DNA of 64,000 nucleotides from contig DKZG01000027.1 of the NCBI GenBank assembly GCA_002493595.1, forward strand, positions 1 to 64,000. The letters run 5' to 3'. This stretch comes from Ruminococcaceae bacterium UBA7080 (GTDB lineage: Bacteria; Bacillota; Clostridia; Oscillospirales; Acutalibacteraceae). The translations under genes were made by a program, and so were the position numbers. Below the pieces are notes generated by a model, which was not told the origin of the DNA, did no database searches, and saw only the letters and a list, made by a program, of their open reading frames with translations. Below are positions 46,677-56,110 of this stretch, one piece after another; position 1 is the stretch's first letter, and the number at the start of each line of letters is the position of its first letter.

Positions 46677-47818
46677 TTAACCGCCTCAATAACATACTCG
46701 CGGGCTGCTCTGTCCGTTTCAAGAACATCCTCAAGCGTAAAATCTTTTTTATCCGAGGCGTTCAGCATTGCCTCATTATTAAGATGTGCAATATCCGTAA
46801 ATTTAATTTTACCGTTTAAGAAAAGTCTTACACTCTCTTCATTTGCACCGTTAGCAGCTGCCGGATGGAGACCGCCCATCTCGATAGCATTTTTACAAAC
46901 GTTAATACATTCAAAGGTTTCATAATCCGGCTCATAAAAAGTAAGCCTTCCGTAATCCGCCAGTGACAGTTCCTTCACCGGACTCGGCTCGCGCTCGGGA
47001 TAAGTTAAAGCATACTGAATAGGAATTCTCATATCCGGCACACCAAGCTGCGCAATCATTGAATTATCCTGATACACGATTGCAGAATGAACAACCGACT
47101 CCCTGTGGACAACAATTCCAATATCCTCATTGGGCATATCAAAAAGCCATTTTGCTTCTATAAACTCAAGGCCCTTATTCATCATGGTTGCAGAATCTAT
47201 TGTTATTTTTGCACCCATATCCCAATTGGGATGCTTCAGCGCATCTGACGCAGTAACATTTTCAAGTTCACTTAACTTTTTACCAAAAAAAGGACCGCCC
47301 GATGCTGTAAGGATGATTTTTTTTACCGCTTTTTTATCCGGCATACCCTGCATGGACTGAAAGATAGCTGAATGCTCACTGTCCACTGGAAGAATATCGA
47401 CACCCATTTGAGCTGCAAGGTTTGTAACCAAATGACCGCCTGCCACTAAAGTTTCTTTATTTGCAAGTGCAATCGTTTTTTTTGCTTTTATTGCTTCAAG
47501 TGTAGGCTGAAGCCCTACCATACCTACAACAGAATTTAAAACCGTATCAGCACCGTCATATACGGCACATTCAATCAAACCTTCCATACCGCAGACAATC
47601 TTTGTGTCTGTATCCTTGATTCTAATCTTAAGCTCCTTAGCAGAAGTTTCATTCATTATACATACAAGCTCGGGTTTAAACTCCCGCACCTGCTGCTCAA
47701 TGATATCAATCCTTGAATTGGCTGTAAGACATTTAACATTATAGCCGTGCATTCGGCATACATCAAGGCTCTGCGTACCGATTGAACCGGTAGAGCCTAA
47801 AAGTGAAATATTTTTCAT
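46673..47818 (-). CDS. dxr: 1-deoxy-D-xylulose 5-phosphate reductoisomerase
   Basis: Second MEP pathway enzyme. NADPH fold LLGSTGSIGTQSLDV at the start, LANKETLVAGG near 122, PVDSEHSAIFQSMQG near 145 with metal ligands, TASGGPF near 180 and HPNWDMGAKITIDSATMMNKGLE near 205. 381 residues. Together with ispG, uppS and cdsA it forms an isoprenoid/lipid block. Confidence 0.96.
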   Translation of the reverse strand: MKNISLLGSTGSIGTQSLDVCRMHGYNVKCLTANSRIDIIEQQVREFKPELVCIMNETSAKELKIRIKDTDTKIVCGMEGLIECAVYDGADTVLNSVVGMVGLQPTLEAIKAKKTIALANKETLVAGGHLVTNLAAQMGVDILPVDSEHSAIFQSMQGMPDKKAVKKIILTASGGPFFGKKLSELENVTASDALKHPNWDMGAKITIDSATMMNKGLEFIEAKWLFDMPNEDIGIVVHRESVVHSAIVYQDNSMIAQLGVPDMRIPIQYALTYPEREPSPVKELSLADYGRLTFYEPDYETFECINVCKNAIEMGGLHPAAANGANEESVRLFLNGKIKFTDIAHLNNEAMLNASDKKDFTLEDVLETDRAAREYVIEAVK

Positions 47819-47833
47819 AGCTGCACCTTAAAA

Positions 47834-48706
47834 TTATAAAATATTTTGTGTAATCAGAGCAATGGCATATGTACATGGCAAAGTAAACAAAGAAGAATCA
47901 AGTCTATCCATTACTCCGCCGTGACCCGGGAAAATTTTTCCAAAATCCTTCACACCAAAATTTCTTTTAAGCACAGATGCCGAAAGATCCCCCATCATTC
48001 CCATAAATGAAACCGGTATGCAGCAAACAAGCAATACGGTTGCCATAGGACGACTAAGAGCAACAATCGCAGTTTTATTATATATTATCATTGCAACTGC
48101 ATTAAATATGAGGCTGACTGCCAAACCGCCGATTGCCCCTTCAACAGTCTTTTTAGGTGAAATGTTAGGTGACATTTTATGCTTACCGATTGCCATACCT
48201 GTAAGCTGTGCACCTGTATCGGTAGCAAGTGCACAAATCAGAGCAAAAAATATCAGATATACACCGAACTGCATATTGTCAAACATATCCCTGAGTCTGA
48301 TAAAGATACTAAAGCCAAAGGGAACGGCCACACTTGCAAATACCGAAACGCATACATCCTCAAAGGTAGTATATGCGTAGCCCTTAAGCATAGCCAGAAG
48401 AAAGACAAGACAAAGTGCTATTATAAAAACAATATTGGGAATAAAGCCGATTACCCTGCCCCATATTTCAGCATCAACCAAAGGCATCAAAACCTTTTCG
48501 CTCGCGAAAAACGGAGTACAGGCGGAAAAGGAAATACCCGCAACCTTAATAAAAGTATTTTGAACATTGGCGCATTTCATAATCTCACTGCTTGCCACTG
48601 CACTGAGAAAAGCAACCACAAGCACAAGAGCAAAAGTATCTATCTGCCACACAACAACTGCCAGCACTGCCAAAAGACAGAGCGCAGTAATCACTCTCTG
48701 TTTCAT
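47834..48706 (-). CDS. cdsA: Phosphatidate cytidylyltransferase CdsA
   Basis: Makes CDP-diacylglycerol for phospholipid synthesis. About eight hydrophobic segments; the CdsA signature GDLSASVLKRNFGVKDFGKIFPGHGG...DRLDS is near residues 240-272. 290 residues. Preceded by a 207-base gap rather than directly by uppS. Confidence 0.94.
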   Translation of the reverse strand: MKQRVITALCLLAVLAVVVWQIDTFALVLVVAFLSAVASSEIMKCANVQNTFIKVAGISFSACTPFFASEKVLMPLVDAEIWGRVIGFIPNIVFIIALCLVFLLAMLKGYAYTTFEDVCVSVFASVAVPFGFSIFIRLRDMFDNMQFGVYLIFFALICALATDTGAQLTGMAIGKHKMSPNISPKKTVEGAIGGLAVSLIFNAVAMIIYNKTAIVALSRPMATVLLVCCIPVSFMGMMGDLSASVLKRNFGVKDFGKIFPGHGGVMDRLDSSLFTLPCTYAIALITQNIL

Positions 48707-48913
48707 ATTTATTCACATAGCCTTTCTGACTACAAATAATAATCACATCACAATTTTACCTTGTTGTAGTCGACAAGGTGTGATTTGAATGCAGCCTCTT
48801 AAAATTATGCAACAGCAAATTTCAAGGGCAATACAATTGGCGCAGTATGTATTATCACGCACTTTCTCCTTAATATAAGAGAAGTCCGATATTATGTAAG
48901 ACAATAATTCTGT
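48707..48913 (-). other. Gap before cdsA with a possible short leader ORF and hairpin
   Basis: On the minus strand AAGGAG (complement of 48866-48871) lies 7 bases before a GTG that opens a 17-codon frame (48858 to 48805). A hairpin ACCTTGT/ACAAGGT follows near 48758-48780 without a T run. No clear promoter was identified. It may be a control region of cdsA. Confidence 0.3.
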
Positions 48914-49651
48914 CTAATTTCCGAAAAGCTCTGCTCTAACAAAATCTATTTTCTTCTGAAGCTTTATTCTGAGCTTTTGGGGCATTTTTATTTTTGAAAA
49001 CATTGCATCAATAATTCTGTCAAAAATAACCTTGACAGGCTGGAACTGATATTCCCTTTCGTCTAACGGCATACTGTATAAAGCACTAAATACTTTGGTC
49101 AGGCATTTCTGTGAGGAAATGCGCTTTTGCCTGTTGAGCTGAGCTCTGTATTTGATTATTTTAAACCAGCCGGAAAGATTCATCAGCACAAGAAATTTTT
49201 TATAAAACTTAATATATGACGCTTCATTAAACGAAACCGCCGACACCGACTCAAGCTTTGCGTGCTCGCATTCTGCCTGAGCAAGATAGTATACAGATGG
49301 CAGGCACTTGAAAAATGACTCTCTTGTCGTAACCGGTACATAATGCCAACGGTCATTTAGTTCAATAACATCACCATCAGACAAATTGCTGATACGATAT
49401 GTGTTTTCAATTTGAACAATTAAATTACCTAGCGCAAAATCCAGCCATCTTAAAATTCTGTCAGTTTCTTCAGAAGGAATATCTATATCAAAATTTCTTT
49501 TATAACAAACAGAAAACACAATTTCATCACAAGCTGTACTGATTTCATACTCAGATGACTTTAAAACAGAAATAATATCATTATTCTCAATACAAACAAG
49601 TGCATCAACATCATCTGCAAGGTTCTTTAAAATGATTCTCATATTTTTCAC
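48914..49651 (-). CDS. Unknown protein between uppS and cdsA
   Basis: Not recognised. 245 residues, soluble, no signal peptide. The N-terminal half is mixed alpha/beta with acidic patches (LSDGDVIELNDRWHYVPV); the C-terminal half is basic and helical (FKIIKYRAQLNRQKRISSQKC, KMPQKLRIKLQKKIDFVRAE). The GTG start overlaps the uppS stop; an ATG at 49642 is an alternative. Being translationally linked to uppS in an otherwise conserved envelope/replication operon suggests an accessory role there, but nothing in the sequence proves it. Confidence 0.75.
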   Translation of the reverse strand: MKNMRIILKNLADDVDALVCIENNDIISVLKSSEYEISTACDEIVFSVCYKRNFDIDIPSEETDRILRWLDFALGNLIVQIENTYRISNLSDGDVIELNDRWHYVPVTTRESFFKCLPSVYYLAQAECEHAKLESVSAVSFNEASYIKFYKKFLVLMNLSGWFKIIKYRAQLNRQKRISSQKCLTKVFSALYSMPLDEREYQFQPVKVIFDRIIDAMFSKIKMPQKLRIKLQKKIDFVRAELFGN

Positions 49652-50367
49652 TAAGCACCAAATCGACGATTTCTGTTTTCGAATTCACGAAGTGCAGAAT
49701 GCAGATCACTTATTTTAAAATCAGGCCACAGCACATCACTGTACCAAAACTCACTGTATGCTGCCTGCCAAAGCAAAAAGTTTGAAAGACGTTCCTCACC
49801 GCTGGGTCGTATAATCAAATCACATTCAGGCACGGTGTAAATATTTGAAGAAATATCAGACTCGGTTATTTTTGATTTGCCCTGAGAAATAAGACGATTG
49901 ACTGCAGAAACAATTTCCTGTCTGCCGCCGTAGTTAATGGCAAGATAAATGGTAGTACCTGTGTGTGAAGCGGTTTCCGCCTCGGCCTCATCCATAAGCT
50001 TGAGCAAATCATCCGAAATACCCTCACGTTCACCAATAAATTTTATCTTGCTGTTGCCGGCCTGCGTCATATCACTTTTTGCTTCAAGCAGATAATCCAT
50101 AAACAGATTCATCAAAGCATCAACCTCTTCCTTGGGACGCTTCCAATTTTCAGTCGAAAAGGCATAAAAGGTAACATAGTCAATACCAAGCTTTTCGCAC
50201 TCCTTGCTTATGGTGCGAAAAACATTTGCACCGGCCTTATGACCAGCTGAGCGCGGAAGAGCACGCTTTTTAGCCCATCTGCCATTACCGTCCATTATAA
50301 TTCCTATATGCTTCGGAAGGACTGAAAATTCATCGCCGTTAATATTTTTTTTACTAAACAGTGCCAA
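49651..50367 (-). CDS. uppS: Isoprenyl transferase (undecaprenyl diphosphate synthase)
   Basis: Elongates isoprenoid to the C55 lipid carrier of the cell wall. PKHIGIIMDGNGRWAKKRALPRSAGHKAG near 18-46 includes the catalytic Asp; FYAFSTENWKRPKEEV near 70; IRPSGEERLSNFLLWQAAYSEFWYSDVLWPDF near 190 is the C-terminal signature. A TTG at 50367 lies 8 bases after GGAGG and is preferred over a GTG three codons upstream that overlaps it. Confidence 0.93.
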   Translation of the reverse strand: MALFSKKNINGDEFSVLPKHIGIIMDGNGRWAKKRALPRSAGHKAGANVFRTISKECEKLGIDYVTFYAFSTENWKRPKEEVDALMNLFMDYLLEAKSDMTQAGNSKIKFIGEREGISDDLLKLMDEAEAETASHTGTTIYLAINYGGRQEIVSAVNRLISQGKSKITESDISSNIYTVPECDLIIRPSGEERLSNFLLWQAAYSEFWYSDVLWPDFKISDLHSALREFENRNRRFGA

Positions 50368-50406
50368 ATCAAGCACCTCCTGATTATCCCATAAAATACA
50401 GTTATA

Positions 50407-50428
50407 GGGCGGTATGTTACCACCGCCC
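50407..50428 (-). other. Hairpin between frr and uppS
   Basis: GGGCGGT (50407-50413) and ACCGCCC (50422-50428) pair with an 8-base loop. No T run follows on the minus strand, so it is more likely an mRNA processing or attenuation element than a full terminator. Confidence 0.45.
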
Positions 50429-50442
50429 CGAAAATATCAAAA

Positions 50443-50997
50443 TTACAGAGAAAGGATTTCGTCTTCCTTTTTCTTTGTTATGGCGTCAGCCTGTTTTACA
50501 TAATCATCCGTGATATCCTGAAGCTTTTTTTCACCGCTCTTTTGATCATCTTCCGTAATCTCATTATCTTTTTTGAGCTTTTTGAGGTCATCCATAGCAT
50601 CACGACGTACATTTCGTATTGCAACTTTTGCTTCCTCACCACGCTTAGAGATATCCTTTTGAAGCGTTTTACGATGCTCCTCGGTCAACTGAGGAAAGGA
50701 AAGTCGGATTGCCTTGCCGTCATTCTGAGGATTAATTCCGATATCGGATGTATTAATTGCCTTTTCAATCTCTTTCAGCGTAGACGCATCCCATGGCTGA
50801 ATTACAAGAAGTCTTGCCTCAGGCACACTGACAGCAGCCATCTGGTTTATCGGAGTCGCAACACCATAATAATCCACCATAACCTTATCAAGAACAGCCG
50901 GATTGGCTCTGCCGGCACGAATAGAAGAAAAATCTCTCTCCAGTGATGTCAAACATTTTTCCATTTTTTCTTTCGTTTTTGCATATACTTTTTCCAT
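50443..50997 (-). CDS. frr: Ribosome recycling factor
   Basis: Splits post-termination ribosomes with EF-G. SSIRAGRANPAVLDKVMVDYYG near 25-46 and the coiled helical bundle ending VKQADAITKKKEDEIL are diagnostic. The ATG at 50997 after GAGAGGT gives 184 residues; longer reading is unlikely. Follows pyrH as in most Firmicutes. Confidence 0.96.
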   Translation of the reverse strand: MEKVYAKTKEKMEKCLTSLERDFSSIRAGRANPAVLDKVMVDYYGVATPINQMAAVSVPEARLLVIQPWDASTLKEIEKAINTSDIGINPQNDGKAIRLSFPQLTEEHRKTLQKDISKRGEEAKVAIRNVRRDAMDDLKKLKKDNEITEDDQKSGEKKLQDITDDYVKQADAITKKKEDEILSL

Positions 50998-51008
50998 AAT
51001 TATACCTC

Positions 51009-51728
51009 TCAAATATCAAATTCGTTTTTAACCAACGTGCCGATTTTATTACCCTGAACTGCCTTTATTACATTTTCAGAATCAGTTAAATCAAATACCA
51101 GTATTGATAAATCATTATCCTTGCAAAGTGAAAATGCAGTAGAATCCATAACCTTGATATCCCTTGCAAGCACCTCTTTAAATGTAACCTCATCAAACTT
51201 GACTGCATCCTGATATTTATTTGGATCCTTATCATAAACACCATCAACATTTGTTGCTTTAAGAAGAACATCTGCATTTATTTCAACTGCTCTGAGTGCA
51301 GCAGCAGTATCCGTTGAAAAGAAAGGAGAGCCCGTACCACAGCCAAAAATAACAATTCTGCCTTTTTCAAAATGACGAATCGCTTTGTTGCGAATATATG
51401 GTTCTGCAATCTGTCGCATTTCAATAGCCGTCTGTACTCTCACATCAGCACCGAGCTGCTCAAGTGCATCACAAAGGGCAAGTGAATTCATAGCAGTTGC
51501 CAGCATGCCTATATGGTCAGCTCTTGTTCTGTCCATATGCTCACTCGTTCTGCCGCGCCAAAAATTACCGCCGCCGACTACAATGCCAACCTCTACTCCC
51601 AAATCTGCAACCTTTTTAACTGACTTACAAATTCTGATTACAGTTTCCGTATCGATTCCGCTGCCTTTATCACCTGCCAGCACCTCACCGCTGAGCTTAA
51701 GTAAAATTCTTTTATATGCAATACTCAT
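51009..51728 (-). CDS. pyrH: UMP kinase
   Basis: Phosphorylates UMP to UDP; hexameric amino-acid-kinase fold. [12 protein letters not shown] at the start, [11 protein letters not shown] near 48, [21 protein letters not shown] near 65, and [20 protein letters not shown] near 128. 239 residues. First gene of the pyrH...polC string in this window. Confidence 0.96.
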   Translation of the reverse strand: MSIAYKRILLKLSGEVLAGDKGSGIDTETVIRICKSVKKVADLGVEVGIVVGGGNFWRGRTSEHMDRTRADHIGMLATAMNSLALCDALEQLGADVRVQTAIEMRQIAEPYIRNKAIRHFEKGRIVIFGCGTGSPFFSTDTAAALRAVEINADVLLKATNVDGVYDKDPNKYQDAVKFDEVTFKEVLARDIKVMDSTAFSLCKDNDLSILVFDLTDSENVIKAVQGNKIGTLVKNEFDI

Positions 51729-51844
51729 GCATAAGTCCTCCTATGATTATTATCTTCTATAATAATAATATAAATTAATGTTAAAGTAAATAGTTAGAAT
51801 AAAAATTAAATATTAATTTACACAATAGAATTCCAAACATCAAA

Positions 51845-51874
51845 AAAGCAGATTGCTTTTAAACAATCTGCTTT
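51845..51874 (-). terminator. Terminator of the BspA-like gene
   Basis: AAAGCAGATTG and CAATCTGCTTT with an 8-base loop, followed on the minus strand by TTTTTTG. It isolates the surface protein gene from pyrH. Confidence 0.85.
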
Positions 51875-51887
51875 CACTTATATTGGT

Positions 51888-54425
51888 TTATTCAACCGGA
51901 TTATTTTCTTCTGCTTTCGGCTTTGATTTCAGCAGGAGACTGTAATCCTTGGCATTGATTATTCCGTCATTAACCAATTCAAACTGATACCCTAACAGTG
52001 TATCGTTTGGTTTTGTATTGGCATATCGTATATTCCAGCTTGCAAAAACAATAGACGGAACAGCCGTAGCCACATTATCACACACAGAGCATTTATATGT
52101 AAATCTGCCGTTGTCGTTCATGCCGGTATAGGAATATTGATGACCCGGTGCCGGAACCGTATTTGTTCTGCTCTCTCCGCAAATGCTGCATGTGTCTCTT
52201 TTAATTTCAGCAACAGTACAGCTGCCGCTTGTAACAATAACCGTAGTAAAGCTTCCTTCAATCCATTCCTCATGCTTGGTTTGCGCACCCTTTTGATTAC
52301 CGCAGCGCGTACAGGTAGGAGTTGCAAGGCTGTGACCGGGCTTATCTTCAATAGGAACACATACATCCTCATAATTATGTCCGTAAGCAGCAAGGGTAAT
52401 ATCAAAATCCAAGCCGCATGTTTTGCATACTGATTTTGCAAGACCTTCATTCAGACAATCAGGCTCACGCTCAATGGTATAATTAAGCTCATCAACTGTG
52501 TGACCCGTTGCTTTAATTACATCTCTTCTTGAGGAACCGCAGATATCACATTTATAGATATTTACACCGTCTGTCGTGCAGGTAGGTTCTACCACACTGT
52601 CCTCAACCAATAAATAATTGTGGCCTGTCGCGGCAATATTTTCGCTCTTAGTACTGTTACAATTTTTGCAGGAATAGTAAATCTTACCCACAGCTGTACA
52701 GGTGGGGGCTGTCCTTGAGGTTTCATACCATTCATGCTCTTTCGGTTCAATCGTAACCATCCTTGAGCTTGAACAAACTGTACAGGTATCACGCCGTGTA
52801 CCCGGTATTGTGCAGGTTGGCAGTTCAAAAGATGTTGAAGCAAAAAAGCCCTCAATCCACTCCATATGCTCATATTCTGTGCTCTCAGCAGTGCATACGG
52901 CACAGCGGTATTTTTTTTCAATATGCCCGTTTTCGGTTGTTCTGTCTATGGTTTCATAAAGTTCATTCTGATGACCCAGCTCCGGTATACTTCTTATAAC
53001 CGTTTCGCCGCAGGCTGAGCACACACCCTCTTCGCTGCCCTTTTCAGTACAGGAGGGTTGCAATGTCACTTTATATTCTTCAACCTTATGACTTGCAGTC
53101 AAAACCGGCTTTCTTTCAACCTTGCCGCAGCCTTCAACACGACATGTAAACGTTTCGATTCCCGGAAGCTTGCAGGTAGCTGTGTTGGTATAATCATACA
53201 GCCCCTCAATAAAAGCTTTATGCTCAATCTCGACCTTTTCTTCGCTGCAGCCATTATTTACACATCTGTATTCTGTATAAATATGACCATTTGTCTCTGT
53301 GTTATCAAACGTCTCCACAAGTGACCAATTGTGACCGGTTTCGCTGATTTGAACGGTTGACACTTCAGCACCGCAGTCATCGCATATCATTTTATATTCG
53401 CCCTTTGCAGTACAGGTCGGCTGAAGGGTTATAACCTTCGACTGATTATCGTGATTGCATGGATCCATGGAAACAAACTCGTAATTCTGATTGGGATGAT
53501 TGGCAACATACGCCTCCGTTGTGGAACCCTTGTGACCATAAAAAATAATTTTTTGGCTGGAACCGCTGAACGGGTCCTGACCGCCTTCAAGATTAACGCC
53601 CTCAAAGGTAATATTCGGATTATGTATTGTAACGGTATTCAAAAATGAACAGTTGGCAAAAGCACGTGTTCCAATCGTTGTAATTTGCTCCGGAATTTCA
53701 ATATTAGTTATTTTTGTGCTGTAAAAAGAGTATGAATCAATTTTTGTAATAGTTGATGAAAAAATAACATTTTTAACACCGGAATTATAAAACATCCTTG
53801 TGCCTGTAGAAGTAAGCCCTTCACCGTATTTAACAGTGGTCAGATTTGTACAATCCATAAATGCTCCGCCGCCCAGCGAAGTAAGCGAATTAGGCAGAGT
53901 TATGCTTTTAAGCGATGTGCAGCCGCGAAAGGCTACTGCGTCAATTGTAGTGAGACCCTCCGGCAGGGTAATATTCTGAAGTGATGTGCAGTCTCTGAAA
54001 GCACCGTAATTCGTTGCAGAAACATCATCATCCCCCATCGGCAGTGAAGCACTGCCGGATATTTTTTTCAAAGTAGTAGGAAGACTGACTGAAGTAAGTG
54101 ATGTGCAGCCATAAAAATTTGCTTTGCCTATGGTTTCAATGCCCTCACCGATTATAACTTTTGTAATTTCCGTTTTATAATCATACCATGGTACTTTATT
54201 TGTAGTTGTAACACCGTAATCCTTGGTTGCACCTGTGCCGGTAATGGTAAGTGTTTTAGTCGTCGTATTATATGAGAATGACGCATTCTTACCCGTCTGA
54301 AAAATTGTTGCACCGGCACCGCAGTAACCTGAATTGGCACCAAATGCAATGGATACATTAAAGCAAAGCAGCCCTGACACAATAACTGCTAATGCCGTGA
54401 TAAATGATATTACTCTTTTTTTCAC
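51888..54425 (-). CDS. Secreted BspA-like leucine-rich repeat protein with cysteine modules and a dockerin-like tail
   Basis: A signal peptide (KKRVISFITALAVIVSGLLCFNVSIAFGA) leads into LRR_5 repeats (about 85-290: LTSVSLPTTLKKI, LQNITLPEGLTTIDAVAFRGC). From about 320 to 790 some ten modules follow, each with PTCT-x-xG, CxxCG and a GH pair, a layout common in Clostridia surface proteins. The last 40 residues hold one EF-hand-like NDGIINAKDYSLLL, half of a dockerin. The start is GTG at 54425 behind GGGGTGAT, giving 845 residues. Probably extracellular and adhesive or scaffold-bound. Confidence 0.85.
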   Translation of the reverse strand: MKKRVISFITALAVIVSGLLCFNVSIAFGANSGYCGAGATIFQTGKNASFSYNTTTKTLTITGTGATKDYGVTTTNKVPWYDYKTEITKVIIGEGIETIGKANFYGCTSLTSVSLPTTLKKISGSASLPMGDDDVSATNYGAFRDCTSLQNITLPEGLTTIDAVAFRGCTSLKSITLPNSLTSLGGGAFMDCTNLTTVKYGEGLTSTGTRMFYNSGVKNVIFSSTITKIDSYSFYSTKITNIEIPEQITTIGTRAFANCSFLNTVTIHNPNITFEGVNLEGGQDPFSGSSQKIIFYGHKGSTTEAYVANHPNQNYEFVSMDPCNHDNQSKVITLQPTCTAKGEYKMICDDCGAEVSTVQISETGHNWSLVETFDNTETNGHIYTEYRCVNNGCSEEKVEIEHKAFIEGLYDYTNTATCKLPGIETFTCRVEGCGKVERKPVLTASHKVEEYKVTLQPSCTEKGSEEGVCSACGETVIRSIPELGHQNELYETIDRTTENGHIEKKYRCAVCTAESTEYEHMEWIEGFFASTSFELPTCTIPGTRRDTCTVCSSSRMVTIEPKEHEWYETSRTAPTCTAVGKIYYSCKNCNSTKSENIAATGHNYLLVEDSVVEPTCTTDGVNIYKCDICGSSRRDVIKATGHTVDELNYTIEREPDCLNEGLAKSVCKTCGLDFDITLAAYGHNYEDVCVPIEDKPGHSLATPTCTRCGNQKGAQTKHEEWIEGSFTTVIVTSGSCTVAEIKRDTCSICGESRTNTVPAPGHQYSYTGMNDNGRFTYKCSVCDNVATAVPSIVFASWNIRYANTKPNDTLLGYQFELVNDGIINAKDYSLLLKSKPKAEENNPVE

Positions 54426-54459
54426 ATAATCACCCCTGCATGTCCATTTATACACACTA

Positions 54460-54488
54460 AATTTAACATATTATGATATTTTTTTCAA
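54460..54488 (-). promoter_or_regulatory. Predicted promoter of the BspA-like gene
   Basis: On the minus strand TTGAAA (complement of 54483-54488) and TAAATT (complement of 54460-54465) have a 17-base spacer, 35 bases before the start codon. Confidence 0.5.
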
Positions 54489-54524
54489 CACTTAAATAAA
54501 AAAGTATATAAAATTAACAAAAAA

Positions 54525-54547
54525 CGGACCAGTAATATACCAATCCG
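54525..54547 (-). terminator. Terminator of the SGNH hydrolase gene
   Basis: On the minus strand CGGATTGGT and ACTGGTCCG pair with three G-U pairs and a 5-base loop, followed by TTTTTTG. Confidence 0.6.
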
Positions 54548-54593
54548 AATAATATAATGAAACTGTATTTGCTCAGCATAAGCTATTCTATAC

Positions 54594-55223
54594 TCACTTC
54601 AAAACCTTTAACACTTCATCGGCAATAGCCTTATGTCCCAGATTAGTAGGATGAACGCCGTCAACAGCTAATTGAGCAGGAGGAATTTGCTTTTGAAGTG
54701 CATCAAAAACTGCCTGCATATCAATGATATCAGCACCATTATCGCAGGCCAAATCATTAAGGACTGCACGATATTCATTAAGAATGGTGTGAAAAGGCTT
54801 TTTCTCAATAACTGTATCAATTAAAAAGGGCAAAATAACAAGCAGCTGTGTACTTTCAAGCTCACATTTAAGCCGTCTGTATATCTCCTGCATATGCGGC
54901 TTCATTGGCCTTAAAAGCGGAGGATACTGCTCGGGTACATAATGCTCCCACGCGTCATTAACACCAATCAGCATAACGATAACATCCGGCTTAAGATTTA
55001 TGCAGTCTCTTGTCAGTCGATCATATACCAAATATGTTCTGTCTGATGCAATTCCCTTATAAAAAAACTTTAATTTTTTATGCCTCTTTTTCAGCTGCTT
55101 TGCCGCTTGCAGTGCGTATACCTTTTCACCGTGTATTTTTGAACGGAATCTCCTGTTAAAACTTATATCCGTTATGCTGTCACCCAAAAACAAAATACGG
55201 TATCCATCCTTAATTTCAATCAT
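54594..55223 (-). CDS. SGNH/GDSL family hydrolase
   Basis: A serine esterase fold: block I ILFLGDSITD with the catalytic Ser, block III VIGVNDAW-like VMLIGVNDAWEHY near 83, and block V DGVHPTNLGHKAIADE near 188 with Asp and His. No signal peptide, so cytoplasmic. 209 residues from the ATG at 55223, which lies 7 bases after GGGGTG. Likely removes acyl groups from sugars or lipids; substrate unknown. Single gene. Confidence 0.88.
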   Translation of the reverse strand: MIEIKDGYRILFLGDSITDISFNRRFRSKIHGEKVYALQAAKQLKKRHKKLKFFYKGIASDRTYLVYDRLTRDCINLKPDVIVMLIGVNDAWEHYVPEQYPPLLRPMKPHMQEIYRRLKCELESTQLLVILPFLIDTVIEKKPFHTILNEYRAVLNDLACDNGADIIDMQAVFDALQKQIPPAQLAVDGVHPTNLGHKAIADEVLKVLK

Positions 55224-55411
55224 GTGTTTACACCCCATATTATAATGCTGTGTTTATACCAATACAGTACATAAAAAGCCACCGGAAAATGTATAATATA
55301 AACTTAATATCAAATGCAGCAGTATTTCTGTCTGCGAGATCATATATTCGTCATCGAACTGTATCTACAGTGTAACATAAGCCATAAATGATTGCAATAA
55401 GGCTTTGTATT

Positions 55412-55951
55412 TTACGCTTCAACATACACTCGTATTTTGTCACCGTTAGAAGTATCAACATTGACAATTTCACCCATAATACCACTATCAACGAGTTCAA
55501 ATACCATATCAAAATCAATACCGTTTAAATCAACTCCGATATCACCGTTAACTTTTATGCCTTTTAAAATACTCTTAAGTGATTTTACAAGTGCCACCGG
55601 CAGTTTAACATTAATATTGTCACCCTGACGGGATAAAACATTTACCTTTAAAAATCTGCCGGTGCTATTCTTTTTTGACATGGTATCTGAATGCTTAAAA
55701 AGATTCCACTTGTTTTTCTTTTGAGCATTATCAGCTGCCGGCATTCGCGCTGTCTCTCCCTCATCTAAAAGCTCATCAATCGTTTTGCCGTATAATTCTG
55801 CAATTTTCGGCAAAAGCATAATATCCGGACAAGATAAATCATTCTCCCACTTTGAAACAGCCTGAGGTGAAACACCCAAGTGATTGGCAATCTCCTCCTG
55901 CGTAAAAGAGGAATTTTTTCTCATAAGGCTTAATTTTTCTCCTAAAGTCAT
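55412..55951 (-). CDS. XRE-family regulator with C-terminal beta domain
   Basis: Residues 1-65 form a helix-turn-helix (TLGEKLSLMRKNSSFTQEEIANHLGVSPQAVSKWENDLSCPDI). After a polar linker the last 80 residues (FLKVNVLSRQGDNINVKLPVALVKSL through VDTSNGDKIRVYVEA) resemble the small domain found in YvlB-like and SHOCT-linked proteins. ATG at 55951 follows GAAAGGAAA. 179 residues. No target gene is adjacent in the same direction, so its regulon is not clear. Confidence 0.83.
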   Translation of the reverse strand: MTLGEKLSLMRKNSSFTQEEIANHLGVSPQAVSKWENDLSCPDIMLLPKIAELYGKTIDELLDEGETARMPAADNAQKKNKWNLFKHSDTMSKKNSTGRFLKVNVLSRQGDNINVKLPVALVKSLKSILKGIKVNGDIGVDLNGIDFDMVFELVDSGIMGEIVNVDTSNGDKIRVYVEA

Positions 55952-56110
55952 ATTGTGATTTCCTTTCATGATCAATTAACCGATGCACCGATTTCAATAA
56001 CAATCTAACACATAACGGCGATTGATAAAAGCAACTTAAAGTTGAAAAAGCCATTTACAACTGTTGGTTGTATTTCTCCACTGCAGGTTCAGCTTTATTT
56101 AATAAAATCA

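Noticed and set aside
48179..48739. 186-codon plus-strand frame opposite cdsA
   Set aside because: Low-complexity Lys/Cys/His-rich translation antisense to a conserved gene; no start signals.
48744..48862. Cys-rich 39-codon minus-strand frame starting GTG at 48862 before cdsA
   Set aside because: The ribosome binding site is only 3 bases from the GTG, and composition could be chance.
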